This document shows positions 25,407 through 32,855 of a stretch of DNA of 64,000 nucleotides, piece after piece. Numbering within the stretch: the first letter of the stretch is position 1; every line of letters starts with the position of its first letter. The stretch spans positions 310,001 to 374,000 of the forward strand of contig CAWADG010000009.1 in assembly GCA_963780815.1 (NCBI GenBank), in the 5' to 3' direction. Source of the DNA: VRUE01 sp963780815 (GTDB lineage: Bacteria; Actinomycetota; Thermoleophilia; Solirubrobacterales; 70-9). The translations under genes and the position numbers were made by a program. The notes beneath the pieces were generated by a model. It did no database searches and was not told the origin of the DNA. It saw only the letters and a program-made list of their open reading frames with translations.

Positions 25407-26114
25407 GTGCGGCTGGCGAAGCATCTCGCCCACGCCGGGGTCGCCTCGCGTCGCCGGGCGGAGGAGATCGTCAGGGCCGGGAGGGTGGTCGTAAACGGCG
25501 AGGTCGTCACCGACCCGGCGCGCGACGTCGGGGAGGGGGACGAGGTGAGGGTCGACGGCGAGGCCGTGGCCGCGGAGCCGCGCGAGGTCTGGGCCCTCAA
25601 CAAGCCCCCCGGTGTCGTCTCGACCGCCCGCGAGCCCGGAAAGAGGCCGGCGGTCGTCGATCTCGTCGACTCGGCGGTCCGGCTCTACCCGGTGGGCCGG
25701 CTCGATGCCGACTCGACCGGGCTGCTGCTGCTGACGAACGACGGCGAGCTCGCGAACCGGCTCACCCATCCCCGCTACGAAGTCGAGAAGGCCTACCGGG
25801 TCCAGCTGCGGCGACCTCCCTCGGAGGCCGACCTGCGGCGACTGGCCCGGGGAGTCGAGCTCGACGACGGGATGACCGCCCCGGCGGGGGTCGAGCGGCT
25901 CGGCGAGCGGCTCGTCGAGATCGTCCTCCGCGAGGGCCGCAACCGCCAGGTGCGGCGGATGGCGCAGGCCGTCGGCAACGACGTCGTCGCCCTGCGCAGG
26001 GTCCGGTTCGGGCCGCTCGACCTCGGTGATCTCGCCGAGGGCGCCGCCCGCCGCCTCGACGCCGAAGAGGTCTCCGCCCTTACCGCCGCCTCCGACCCTC
26101 ACGGTCGAGGTTAG
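25407..26114 (+). CDS. rluB: Pseudouridine synthase, RluB/RsuA family
   Basis: 23S or 16S rRNA pseudouridine synthase. The N-terminal S4 RNA-binding domain (RLAKHLAHAGVASRRRAEEIVRAGRVVVNG) covers residues 1-60. The catalytic domain has YPVGRLDADSTGLLLLTNDGEL, with the catalytic Asp in GRLDADS near residue 97, and LREGRNRQVRRM. 235 residues. The position after scpB is the usual site of rluB. The stop codon falls inside the strong hairpin at 26103-26141. Confidence 0.92.
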   Translation: MRLAKHLAHAGVASRRRAEEIVRAGRVVVNGEVVTDPARDVGEGDEVRVDGEAVAAEPREVWALNKPPGVVSTAREPGKRPAVVDLVDSAVRLYPVGRLDADSTGLLLLTNDGELANRLTHPRYEVEKAYRVQLRRPPSEADLRRLARGVELDDGMTAPAGVERLGERLVEIVLREGRNRQVRRMAQAVGNDVVALRRVRFGPLDLGDLAEGAARRLDAEEVSALTAASDPHGRG

Positions 26115-26141
26115 GTCCGGATAGCGGACCTAACCTCGACC
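26103..26141. terminator. Bidirectional terminator between rluB and yjbQ
   Basis: GGTCGAGGTTAGGTCCG (26103-26119) and CGGACCTAACCTCGACC (26125-26141) form a perfect 17-bp stem with a GATAG loop. It lies between two convergent genes and includes the rluB stop codon (TAG at 26112-26114). There is no T-tract, but the symmetry suits termination in both directions. Confidence 0.75.
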
Positions 26142-26150
26142 GCGGTGCGG

Positions 26151-26567
26151 TCAGGAGCTGACCCGGACGGCGACGGTCCGTTCCCTGGGGCGGTCGTCGA
26201 AGTCGATCAGGACCAGCTGCTGCCAGGTGCCGAGCGCGAGCCGGCCGCCGAGCACGGGGACCGTCTCCGAGGGCCCGACCACCGAGGCCCGCTGGTGGGC
26301 GTGGGAGTTGGTGTCGTGATTGAGCCGGTTGTGCTCGTAGTCCCCCGCCGTCGGGATCAGGCGCTCGAGCATCGCGCGCAAGTCGGCTACGCCGCCGGGC
26401 TCGAACTCCATCGTCGTGATCGCCGCCGTCGAGCCGCGGACGAAGGCGAGCGCCTGGCCCTCCTCGGCCCCGGCCGCGGCGACCGCCGCCTCGACCTCGG
26501 CGGTGATGTCGACGACGTCGCCGTCGCCGGCCGTCGAGAACCTCAGCTCCGCGCTCGTCACCGTCAC
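26151..26567 (-). CDS. YjbQ/UPF0047 family protein
   Basis: 138-residue protein of the UPF0047 (YjbQ) family, small trimeric beta proteins; some members show weak thiamine-phosphate synthase activity, but the physiological role is unclear. Typical stretches are ALAFVRGSTAAITTMEFEPG, DYEHNRLNHDTNSHAHQRASVVGPSETVPVLGG and LGTWQQLVLIDFDDRPRERTVAVRV; the conserved acidic/His cluster is present. Two GTG starts (26567 and 26561) are possible; AAGG just upstream suits the second. It is divergent from aroH across a palindromic AT-rich segment. Confidence 0.85.
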   Translation of the reverse strand: MTVTSAELRFSTAGDGDVVDITAEVEAAVAAAGAEEGQALAFVRGSTAAITTMEFEPGGVADLRAMLERLIPTAGDYEHNRLNHDTNSHAHQRASVVGPSETVPVLGGRLALGTWQQLVLIDFDDRPRERTVAVRVSS

Positions 26568-26588
26568 CCTTGCGACCGTACCCGCTTC

Positions 26589-26629
26589 CGGTGTTCGAAA
26601 TTTCGAAATTTCCGATATTTCGAACACCG
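26589..26629. promoter_or_regulatory. Palindromic AT-rich operator candidate between yjbQ and aroH
   Basis: CGGTGTTCGAAAT (26589-26601) is mirrored by ATTTCGAACACCG (26617-26629). Between them lie further TTCGAAAT/ATTTCGAA units, giving three overlapping palindromes in an A/T-rich block that stands out in this GC-rich window. It sits in the divergent yjbQ-aroH promoter region. The arrangement GTTCGA...TCGAAC is the reverse of an actinobacterial LexA box, so the regulator is unknown. Confidence 0.5.
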
Positions 26630-26667
26630 CAGGAACCGGGCGGCGCCCCTCTGGGAAGATGCTGCGG

Positions 26668-27051
26668 GTGGCAGACCCGGGGGAACAGCGACTCTTCGCG
26701 GTCCGGGGCGCGGTCCAGGCCGGCGCCAACGACGCCGACTCGATCCTGAGCGCGACCGGTGAGCTGATGCGGGAGCTGATCGGCCGCAACGAGCTGACGC
26801 CGGAGGGGATGGTCAGCTGCATCTTCACCGCCACCGACGACCTCGACGCCGAGTTCCCGGCGGTCGCCGCGCGGGCCGCCGGCCTTGAAGCGGTCCCGCT
26901 CCTCTGCTGCCGCGAGATCCCTGTTCCCGGCTCGATGCCGCGGGTCATCCGGGCCATGGTCCACTACTACGCAGCCGCCGGCCATATCCCGCAGCACGTC
27001 TACCTGGGCGCGACCCAGGCGCTGCGCTCCGACCTCCACGCCGCCCAGTAG
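26668..27051 (+). CDS. aroH: Chorismate mutase, AroH class
   Basis: Converts chorismate to prephenate, the first step toward Phe and Tyr. The 127-residue protein is of the monofunctional AroH (Bacillus-type) trimeric class: FAVRGAVQAGANDADSI, the SCIFTATDDLDAEFPAVAAR stretch, and VPLLCCREIPVPGSMPRVIRAMVHY, with catalytic Arg/Glu/Cys residues recognisable. GTG 26668 is preferred because GGGAAG (26653-26658) is 9 bases upstream; ATG 26659 is adjacent to it. It heads an aromatic amino acid gene run. Confidence 0.9.
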   Translation: MADPGEQRLFAVRGAVQAGANDADSILSATGELMRELIGRNELTPEGMVSCIFTATDDLDAEFPAVAARAAGLEAVPLLCCREIPVPGSMPRVIRAMVHYYAAAGHIPQHVYLGATQALRSDLHAAQ

Positions 27052-27072
27052 TCCTGGGAGAATGGGCTGTCG

Positions 27073-28167
27073 ATGACCGTCACCTTCGCCGAGAAGCTCG
27101 CCCGCGTGCCTGGCTACCAGGCCGGCGTCCCGACCGGCCACGCGCCCGAGTCGATCGCAGCGGCCGGGATCGCCCAGCTCGCCTCGAACGAGTCGCCGAT
27201 CCCGCCGCACCCGAAGGTGATCGAGGCGATCCGCGAGGCCGCCGAGGCGATGAACCGCTATCCCGACCCCGACGCGACCCTGCTGAGGACCCGGCTCGCC
27301 GACCGCTACGAGACCGAGCCGGGGCGGATCGCCGTCGGCAACGGCTCCTGCGAGATCCTCCTCGCGGCCGCCGACGCGCTCTGCGAGCCGGGCGCCGAGA
27401 TCGTCTACGCCTGGCCCTCGTTCTCGATGTACCCGTACCTGCCGGCGCTCTCGGGAGCCCGCGAGGTCCGGGTACCGCTCGCCGAGGGCGAGGTCCACGA
27501 CCTTGACGCGATGGCGGCCGAGGTCACCGCCGCGACCCAGATGCTGATCATCTGCAACCCCAACAACCCGACCGGCACCCACCTGCCCGCCGCCGAGATC
27601 GGCGCCTTCTGCGAGCGGATCCCCGACCACGTCACCCTGATCCTCGACGAGGCCTACATCGAGTTCCAGGCCAATGACGATCCCGACGCGACGCTGGACC
27701 TGCTCGACGAGTTCCCCAACCTCGTCGTCCTGCGCACCTTCAGCAAGTGTTACGGCCTGGCCGGGCTGCGGATCGGGTTCGCGATCGGGTCGTCGAACTT
27801 CCGGGCCGCGATCGACGCCGTGCGTCAGCCGTTCAGCGTCAACGCCCTCGCCCAGGCGGCAGGGGCCGAGGCGATCCTCCACTCCGACGACGTCCTGCGC
27901 CGGGTCGAGTCGACGATCGTCGAGCGCCTCCACGTCGAGGAGGGCCTGCGGGCGTTGGGACTCGCGACCGCCGACACACACACCAACTTCTCCTGGATCG
28001 ACCTCGGCGACGCCGACGAGGGCGAGATCGTCGCCGGCCTCGGCGAGCGCCGGATCGCGGTCCGGCCAGGCACCCCGCTCGGCAGCCCCGGCCACATCCG
28101 GGTCAGCTATGGGACCCGGCCCGAGAATGACCGCTTCCTCGCAGCACTCGGCGAGCTGCTCGACTAA
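27073..28167 (+). CDS. hisC: HisC-type aminotransferase (likely aromatic/histidinol-phosphate)
   Basis: PLP class I/II aminotransferase of 364 residues. LASNESPIPPHPKV, YPDPDATLLRTRLADRY, GNGSCEILLAAADAL, IICNPNNPTGTHLP and the PLP-lysine motif TFSKCYGLAGLRIGF are typical of HisC. Its place between chorismate mutase and DAHP synthase/prephenate dehydrogenase, far from any his gene here, suggests a role in Tyr/Phe transamination; HisC-like enzymes with both activities are known in Gram-positives. Residues alone do not decide between the two. Confidence 0.88.
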   Translation: MTVTFAEKLARVPGYQAGVPTGHAPESIAAAGIAQLASNESPIPPHPKVIEAIREAAEAMNRYPDPDATLLRTRLADRYETEPGRIAVGNGSCEILLAAADALCEPGAEIVYAWPSFSMYPYLPALSGAREVRVPLAEGEVHDLDAMAAEVTAATQMLIICNPNNPTGTHLPAAEIGAFCERIPDHVTLILDEAYIEFQANDDPDATLDLLDEFPNLVVLRTFSKCYGLAGLRIGFAIGSSNFRAAIDAVRQPFSVNALAQAAGAEAILHSDDVLRRVESTIVERLHVEEGLRALGLATADTHTNFSWIDLGDADEGEIVAGLGERRIAVRPGTPLGSPGHIRVSYGTRPENDRFLAALGELLD

Positions 28168-28188
28168 CCGCCGAGCCTCTGCTACAAA
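28160..28188 (+). promoter_or_regulatory. Candidate promoter of the aromatic leader/aroG unit
   Basis: TCGACT (28160-28165) overlaps the hisC stop, and TACAAA (28183-28188) follows a 17-base spacer. The predicted start would be a few bases before GTG 28199, making the leader peptide ORF almost leaderless, as is often seen for actinobacterial attenuator peptides. Confidence 0.5.
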
Positions 28189-28198
28189 GACAGCAGTC

Positions 28199-28294
28199 GT
28201 GAACCGGAGCGGCATCGACATCGCGAGCGAACCCGGCGCCCAGCGCGCCGCCCTCGCCCCTGCCGCCCTCTCCTATTACTGGCGATTTAGCTAG
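28199..28294 (+). CDS. Aromatic leader peptide upstream of DAHP synthase
   Basis: A 31-codon ORF starting GTG (MNRSGIDIASEPGAQRAALA) and ending with LSYYWRFS before a TAG at 28292-28294. All its aromatic residues, Tyr-Tyr-Trp and Phe, are packed into the last six codons; none occur earlier. The downstream genes encode DAHP synthase, prephenate dehydrogenase and EPSP synthase, the route to exactly these amino acids. Ribosome stalling at the YYWRF codons when aromatic aminoacyl-tRNAs are scarce would be classical attenuation. No Shine-Dalgarno is seen; a -10 box 10 bases upstream suggests leaderless translation. Confidence 0.7.
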   Translation: MNRSGIDIASEPGAQRAALAPAALSYYWRFS

Positions 28295-28400
28295 GCGTCC
28301 GGCCCGCGGCGAGGAGCCGCGCACAGACTGAGCGCGAGTGGCTGGGCGCCGTGACCGAAGTTGGCGCGTCCGCCTGCGCGCGCTCAGACGGCGGCCGCAT
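28295..28400 (+). promoter_or_regulatory. Attenuator stem-loop region before aroG
   Basis: Between the leader stop and aroG, CGCGGC (28305-28310) pairs with GCCGCG (28316-28321) around a GAGGA loop. TGAGCGCG (28329-28336) pairs with CGCGCTCA (28379-28386), enclosing GCGCC/GGCGC (28346-28350 / 28363-28367). The first hairpin lies just past the leader stop, where a stalled ribosome could influence it. No T-run follows, so the effect may be on termination in the GC-rich style or on translation. The pairing scheme is read by eye. Confidence 0.5.
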
Positions 28401-28442
28401 CGAAAGTAAGGTTTGAAAGTTGTGGAGAAAGGTGGCGGCAAG

Positions 28443-29525
28443 ATGATGATCGGAACGCAGACGGAGGCCCGCGACCGGGTTCGCGACCAGCGGATCGACC
28501 GGATCGTCGAGCTCGTCTCGCCCGCCGGGCTGCTCGCAGACCTGCCGCTCGGCGAGAAGCGCGAAAGGGTCGTGGTCGAGGGCCGCGAGGCCGTCGAGGG
28601 GATCCTCGCGGGCAAGGACGACCGGCTCCTGGTCGTGGTCGGGCCCTGCAGCGTCCATGACCCCGAGGCGGCCCTCGACTACGCCGGCAGGCTCGCGGGG
28701 GCCGCCCGCGGTCACAGCGACGACCTCCTCGTCACGATGCGGGTCTACTTCGAGAAGCCGAGGACGACGACCGGATGGAAGGGACTGATCAACGACCCCC
28801 ACCTCGACGGCTCCTACGACGTCAACTACGGCCTGCGCAAGGCGCGGACGCTGCTGCTCCAGGTCCTCGACCTCGGGCTGCCGATCGGGTGCGAGTTCCT
28901 CGACCCGATCACGCCGCAGTACATCTCCGACACCGTCGCCTGGGGCGCGATCGGGGCGCGCACGACGGAGAGCCAGATCCACCGCCAGCTCGGCTCCGGC
29001 CTCTCGATGCCGATCGGGTTCAAGAATCGGACCGACGGCAACGTCCAGGTCGCCGTCGATGCGGTTCGCGCCTCCGCAGTGCCCCATGCCTTCGCGGGCA
29101 TCGACGACAGCGGCGCGCCGGCGATCCTCCACACCAGAGGGAACCCCGACGGCCACGTGATCCTGCGCGGCGGCCGCGGGGCGCCCAACAGCGATCCCGA
29201 GGGGGTCGAGGCCGCTCTCGAGCTGCTGCGCGCCGCCGGCCTCCCGGAGCGCCTCGTCGTCGACGCCTCCCACGACAACAGCGGCAAGGACCCGGCCCGC
29301 CAGGTGGCCGCAGCGGAGGAGATCGGCACCCAGGTCGCCGCCGGCAACGGCGCGATCGCCGGGATCATGCTCGAGTCCTTCCTCGTCGAGGGCCGCCAGG
29401 ACCTCGAGGCCGGCGAACCGCTCACCTACGGCCAATCGATCACCGACGCCTGCATCGACTGGGAGTCGACGGTCTCATTGCTCGATGAGCTGGCCGCAGC
29501 GGCGCGGAGCCGGCGCGAAGCATGA
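28443..29525 (+). CDS. aroG: 3-deoxy-7-phosphoheptulonate synthase (class I)
   Basis: First enzyme of the shikimate pathway, joining PEP and erythrose 4-phosphate. The 360-residue protein is the class I-alpha type (AroF/G/H): VVVGPCSVHDPEAALDYA near residue 64, MRVYFEKPRTTTGWKGLINDP at 99-119, and the metal-ligand regions DASHDNSGKDP and SITDACIDWE. Such enzymes are feedback-controlled by aromatic amino acids. AAGGTGG at 28429-28435 supports ATG 28443. Upstream is the aromatic leader peptide; the stop overlaps tyrA (ATGA). Confidence 0.94.
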   Translation: MMIGTQTEARDRVRDQRIDRIVELVSPAGLLADLPLGEKRERVVVEGREAVEGILAGKDDRLLVVVGPCSVHDPEAALDYAGRLAGAARGHSDDLLVTMRVYFEKPRTTTGWKGLINDPHLDGSYDVNYGLRKARTLLLQVLDLGLPIGCEFLDPITPQYISDTVAWGAIGARTTESQIHRQLGSGLSMPIGFKNRTDGNVQVAVDAVRASAVPHAFAGIDDSGAPAILHTRGNPDGHVILRGGRGAPNSDPEGVEAALELLRAAGLPERLVVDASHDNSGKDPARQVAAAEEIGTQVAAGNGAIAGIMLESFLVEGRQDLEAGEPLTYGQSITDACIDWESTVSLLDELAAAARSRREA

Positions 29526-30604
29526 CGCTGGCGGTGCTCGGCGTCGGCCTGATCGGTGGCTCGGTCGGGCTGGCCGCCCGGGAGCGCTCCGGCGCCGAGG
29601 TGGTCGGCTTCGATCTCGACCCCGACGCGCTCGATCACGCGGTCGAGATCGGCGCCGTCGATCGCCGGGCGGACTCCATCGCTGCGGCCTGCTCCGGCGC
29701 CGACGCCGTCTTCTGCGCGGCCCCGGTCGCGGCGCTCCCGGAGCTGGTGGGAGCCGCGCTCGAGGCGTCGGGACCCGAGACCGTCGTCACCGACGTCGGC
29801 TCGACCAAGCGTGACCTCGTCGCGGCCCTTGGCGACGACGAGCGCTACATCGGCGGCCACCCGCTTGCCGGGGCCGAGACGGCGGGGGTCGGGAACGCCC
29901 GCGCCGATCTCTTCGACGGGGCGCGCTGGTACCTGACACCGACCGAGCGCTCGAGCGGCCTCCTCTACGACGCCCTGCAGCGGGTAGTCACCGATCTCGG
30001 GGCGAGGCCGCAGGCGATCGGCGCCGAGGCCCACGACCGTCTGATGGCGACCGTCAGCCACCTTCCCCACGTCGTCGCCAACGTCCTCGTCGGCCAGGCC
30101 GCGGCCGAGCTGACGCGGGATTCCGAGCGGATGCCGGAGGTCGGCCCGAGCTTTCGCGACGCGACCCGGGTCGCGGGGTCAAACCCTGCGATCTGGGGCG
30201 ACATCCTCGCCAGCAATCGCGACGCCGTCGCGGCTGCGATCGAGGACGCGGCCGCCCGCCTGCGCGAGGCTGCCGAGCTCGTCCGCGGCGGCGATCGCGA
30301 CGCCCTCGCCGCCTGGCATGGCGCCGCCGCCGCCGAGCGCCGCCGGCTGCAGGATGCCGAGCTCACCGCCGGGCCGCTGTCGGAGCTGCGGATCGTCGTA
30401 GCCAACAGGCCGGGGACTGTCGCCGAGCTGGCGCTGGCCCTCGGCGAGGCGGGGGTCAACATCGAGGACATGGCGCTGTACCCGGCCGCCGACATGAGGT
30501 CCGGGGCGATCTCGCTCTGGGTCGCGGAGGGCCAGGCCGGCCGGACGCTCGAGCTCGTCCGCGGCCTCGGCCACTCGGCGGCCGTCGTCGGTGCCGGAGA
30601 CTGA
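29522..30604 (+). CDS. tyrA: Prephenate dehydrogenase with C-terminal ACT-like domain
   Basis: NAD(P)-dependent oxidation of prephenate to 4-hydroxyphenylpyruvate in tyrosine synthesis. The Rossmann loop VLGVGLIGGSVGLAARE opens the protein; TDVGSTKRDLV, YIGGHPLAGAETAGV and the all-helical domain with MATVSHLPHVVANVL are family marks. Residues about 285-360 (LRIVVANRPGTVAELALALGEAGVNIEDMAL) form an ACT-like domain, suggesting allosteric control, probably by tyrosine. ATG 29522 overlaps aroG. A repeat A copy separates it from aroA. Confidence 0.93.
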   Translation: MTLAVLGVGLIGGSVGLAARERSGAEVVGFDLDPDALDHAVEIGAVDRRADSIAAACSGADAVFCAAPVAALPELVGAALEASGPETVVTDVGSTKRDLVAALGDDERYIGGHPLAGAETAGVGNARADLFDGARWYLTPTERSSGLLYDALQRVVTDLGARPQAIGAEAHDRLMATVSHLPHVVANVLVGQAAAELTRDSERMPEVGPSFRDATRVAGSNPAIWGDILASNRDAVAAAIEDAAARLREAAELVRGGDRDALAAWHGAAAAERRRLQDAELTAGPLSELRIVVANRPGTVAELALALGEAGVNIEDMALYPAADMRSGAISLWVAEGQAGRTLELVRGLGHSAAVVGAGD

Positions 30605-30610
30605 GAGGCG

Positions 30611-30679
30611 ATGAGCGCGAAGCGAGCAAGCGTCACGATCTGGTTCTTCGCGCAGCGAGCGGAGCGCGAAGAATTGTGA
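30611..30679 (+). repeat. Repeat A copy with leader ORF coupled to aroA
   Basis: ATG 30611 opens a 22-codon ORF (MSAKRAS, VTI, then WFFAQRAEREEL) whose TGA at 30677-30679 overlaps the aroA ATG (30679) as TGATG. It begins 6 bases after the tyrA stop, so tyrA, the small ORF and aroA form an almost continuous translational chain. GCGCGAAGAA at the right end is the ribosome-site candidate for aroA. Confidence 0.85.
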
Positions 30680-31980
30680 TGGCCAGATTCGGTCCCGCGG
30701 GCCCGTTGCGGGGGTCGCTGCGACCGCCCGCGGACAAGTCGATCTCCCACCGCGCGGCGCTGATCGCGGCGATGGCGGAGGAGCGTACGGACGTCGAGAA
30801 CTACCTCGACTCGGCCGACACCCGATCGACATTGACGGCTATCTCGGCGCTCGGCGCCGGGGTCGACGGCATCGGCGAGGCCGGCATCGACGGCCGGATC
30901 GCGATTCACGGCGTCGGGCTTCGGGGCCCCTCGCCGGCGGAGATCGACGTCGGCAACGCGGGCACGCTGCTCCGCCTCCTCCCGGGCTGGCTCGCCGGGC
31001 AGGAGGGCGGCGTCTGGACCCTCGACGGCGACGACTCGATCAGGCGCAGGCCGGTCGACAGGGTCGCCGACCCGCTGCGCCTGATGGGGGCGAGCATCGA
31101 GTGCCGCGACGGTCGGCTGCCGCCGCTCCGGATCGAGGGCGCCGAGCTGAGCGGGATCGAGTACGAGCTGCCGGTCGCGAGCGCTCAGGTCAAGTCGTGC
31201 CTGCTGCTCGCCGGCCTGCTGGCCGACGACGAGACCCGGATCATCGAGCCGGCCCCGAGCCGGGATCACAGCGAGCGGATGCTGGCCGCCGCCGGCGCCG
31301 AGATCAGGCGCGACGGCGACGCGGTGACCATCCGCCCCGCCGCCGCCCTTGCGCTCGGTCGGATCGCGGTCCCCGGTGACATCTCAGCGGCCGCGTTCTT
31401 CATCGTCGGGGCCACGGTCGTCCCCGGAAGCGATCTCGCCCTGACCGGGGTCGGGCTCAACCCGACCCGGACAGGGCTGCTCGGGATCCTCGGCCGGATG
31501 GGAGCCGCGATCGAGGTCGAGGAGGCCGACGCGACGGGCGAGCCGAGCGGGTCGCTGCGGGTGAGGGCGGCCGAGCTGCGGGGAACCGAGGTCGGCGGCG
31601 ACGAGATCCCGCTCGCGATCGACGAGCTGCCGCTGGTCGCCCTCGCCGCCTGCTTCGCCGAGGGCGAGACGCGGATCCGCGACGCGGCCGAGCTGCGCCG
31701 CAAGGAGAGCGACAGGATCGCGACCGTGTGCGAGGCGCTGGCGGCGCTCGGCGGCGACGTCGAGGCGAGCGAGGACGGGCTCGTCGTGCGCGGCACGGGC
31801 GGCCTGCGAGGGGGCGCCGTCGCCTCCCACGGCGACCACAGGATCGCGATGATGGGCGCGATCGCCGGCCTCGCGTCGCGGGAGGGGGTCGAGGTCGACG
31901 GGATGGACGCGGCGGCGATCAGCTATCCGGGCTTCGAGGAAGACCTCGCCGGCCTTGCCGGCAGCGGTCAAACCGGATAG
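30679..31980 (+). CDS. aroA: 5-enolpyruvylshikimate-3-phosphate synthase
   Basis: Transfers enolpyruvyl from PEP to shikimate 3-phosphate. The 433-residue protein has the N-terminal PADKSISHRAALIAAM (active-site K20), DVGNAGTLLRLLPG, the SAQVKSCLLLAGLLA stretch, DELPLVALAACFAEGETRI and RKESDRI. LLPGWLAGQ in the PEP loop differs from the usual G-N-x-G-T-x-x-R continuation only outside the core. ATG 30679 overlaps the stop of the repeat-encoded ORF; a GTG one codon upstream is possible. Confidence 0.95.
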   Translation: MARFGPAGPLRGSLRPPADKSISHRAALIAAMAEERTDVENYLDSADTRSTLTAISALGAGVDGIGEAGIDGRIAIHGVGLRGPSPAEIDVGNAGTLLRLLPGWLAGQEGGVWTLDGDDSIRRRPVDRVADPLRLMGASIECRDGRLPPLRIEGAELSGIEYELPVASAQVKSCLLLAGLLADDETRIIEPAPSRDHSERMLAAAGAEIRRDGDAVTIRPAAALALGRIAVPGDISAAAFFIVGATVVPGSDLALTGVGLNPTRTGLLGILGRMGAAIEVEEADATGEPSGSLRVRAAELRGTEVGGDEIPLAIDELPLVALAACFAEGETRIRDAAELRRKESDRIATVCEALAALGGDVEASEDGLVVRGTGGLRGGAVASHGDHRIAMMGAIAGLASREGVEVDGMDAAAISYPGFEEDLAGLAGSGQTG

Positions 31981-31992
31981 GAAGTGGTGCCG

Positions 31993-32844
31993 ATGGAGTA
32001 CGAGCAGATTCGCTACGAGCGGCGCGGGGCGGTCGCGGTGATCACGATCGACCGCCCCGAGCGGATGAACGCGATCGGCGCCCGCACCCACCGCGAGCTG
32101 GTCGACGCCTGGACCCGGTTCCGCGACGACAAGGAGGCGTTCGTCGCGGTCCTTACCGGCGCCGGCGAGGACGCCTTCTGCGCCGGCGGCGACCTCAAGA
32201 GCCATCTCGACGGCGAGCCGGTGGTGCCGACAAGGGTCGAGGAGATCGAGGCCCACAACCGCGGCGAGCGCGACGGGATCCTCGGCCCGTCGCGCTGGAC
32301 GGACCTTCACAAGCCGACGATCGCGGCGGTCAACGGCGCCGCCTACGCGGGCGGGCTCGAGTGGGTCTGCTGGTGCGATCTCGCGATCGCCGACGAGCAC
32401 GCGACCTTCGGGGTCACCTGCCGCCGCTGGAACATCGGCCTCGCCGACGGCGGCACCCAGCGGCTGCCGCGGATCGTCGGCTGGCGGCGGGCGATGGAGC
32501 TGATCATCACCGGGCGCGTGATCGACTCAGCAGAGGCCCGCGAGATCGGCCTCGTCAACGAGGTCGTCCCGAGCGGCACCTGCCTCGATCGCGCCGTCGC
32601 GCTCGCGAACGAGGTCGCGGCGCTGCCACAGCCGGCGATCCGGACCGATCTCGAGGCCGCCGAGCGCGGCTGGGGCCGGCCGCTCGAGGAGGGGCTGCGG
32701 ATCGAGGCCGAGTGCTTCAACCGCCTGCTGATCGGCATGGAGATCCTCGACGGCGTGCGCCGCTTCAACGAGCGCGACCATCCCGACCGCGACCCGAGCC
32801 GGGCCGCGGCCACCCCGGGGCTGCGCCGCTCCGGCGACTGCTGA
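31993..32844 (+). CDS. Enoyl-CoA hydratase/isomerase family protein
   Basis: 283-residue crotonase-fold protein. VAVITIDRPERMNAIG, AVLTGAGEDAFCAGGDLKSHLDG (oxyanion-hole loop near 56-66), KPTIAAVNGAAYAGGLEWVCWCDLAIA and FGVTCRRWNIGLADGGTQRLPRIVG are typical. A Glu at the second position of the usual catalytic pair is not evident in FGVTCRRW, so hydratase versus isomerase or other chemistry is open. ATG 31993 has GGAAG 8 bases upstream; GTG 31984 is an alternative. Its position between aroA and cmk is unusual; a link to aromatic synthesis is not shown. Confidence 0.85.
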   Translation: MEYEQIRYERRGAVAVITIDRPERMNAIGARTHRELVDAWTRFRDDKEAFVAVLTGAGEDAFCAGGDLKSHLDGEPVVPTRVEEIEAHNRGERDGILGPSRWTDLHKPTIAAVNGAAYAGGLEWVCWCDLAIADEHATFGVTCRRWNIGLADGGTQRLPRIVGWRRAMELIITGRVIDSAEAREIGLVNEVVPSGTCLDRAVALANEVAALPQPAIRTDLEAAERGWGRPLEEGLRIEAECFNRLLIGMEILDGVRRFNERDHPDRDPSRAAATPGLRRSGDC

Positions 32845-32855
32845 AGACTGGCGCC

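Noticed and set aside
26112..26150. Small ORFs around the rluB-yjbQ hairpin
   Set aside because: The sequence is a perfect 17-bp stem between convergent genes, which fits a terminator and not coding sequence.
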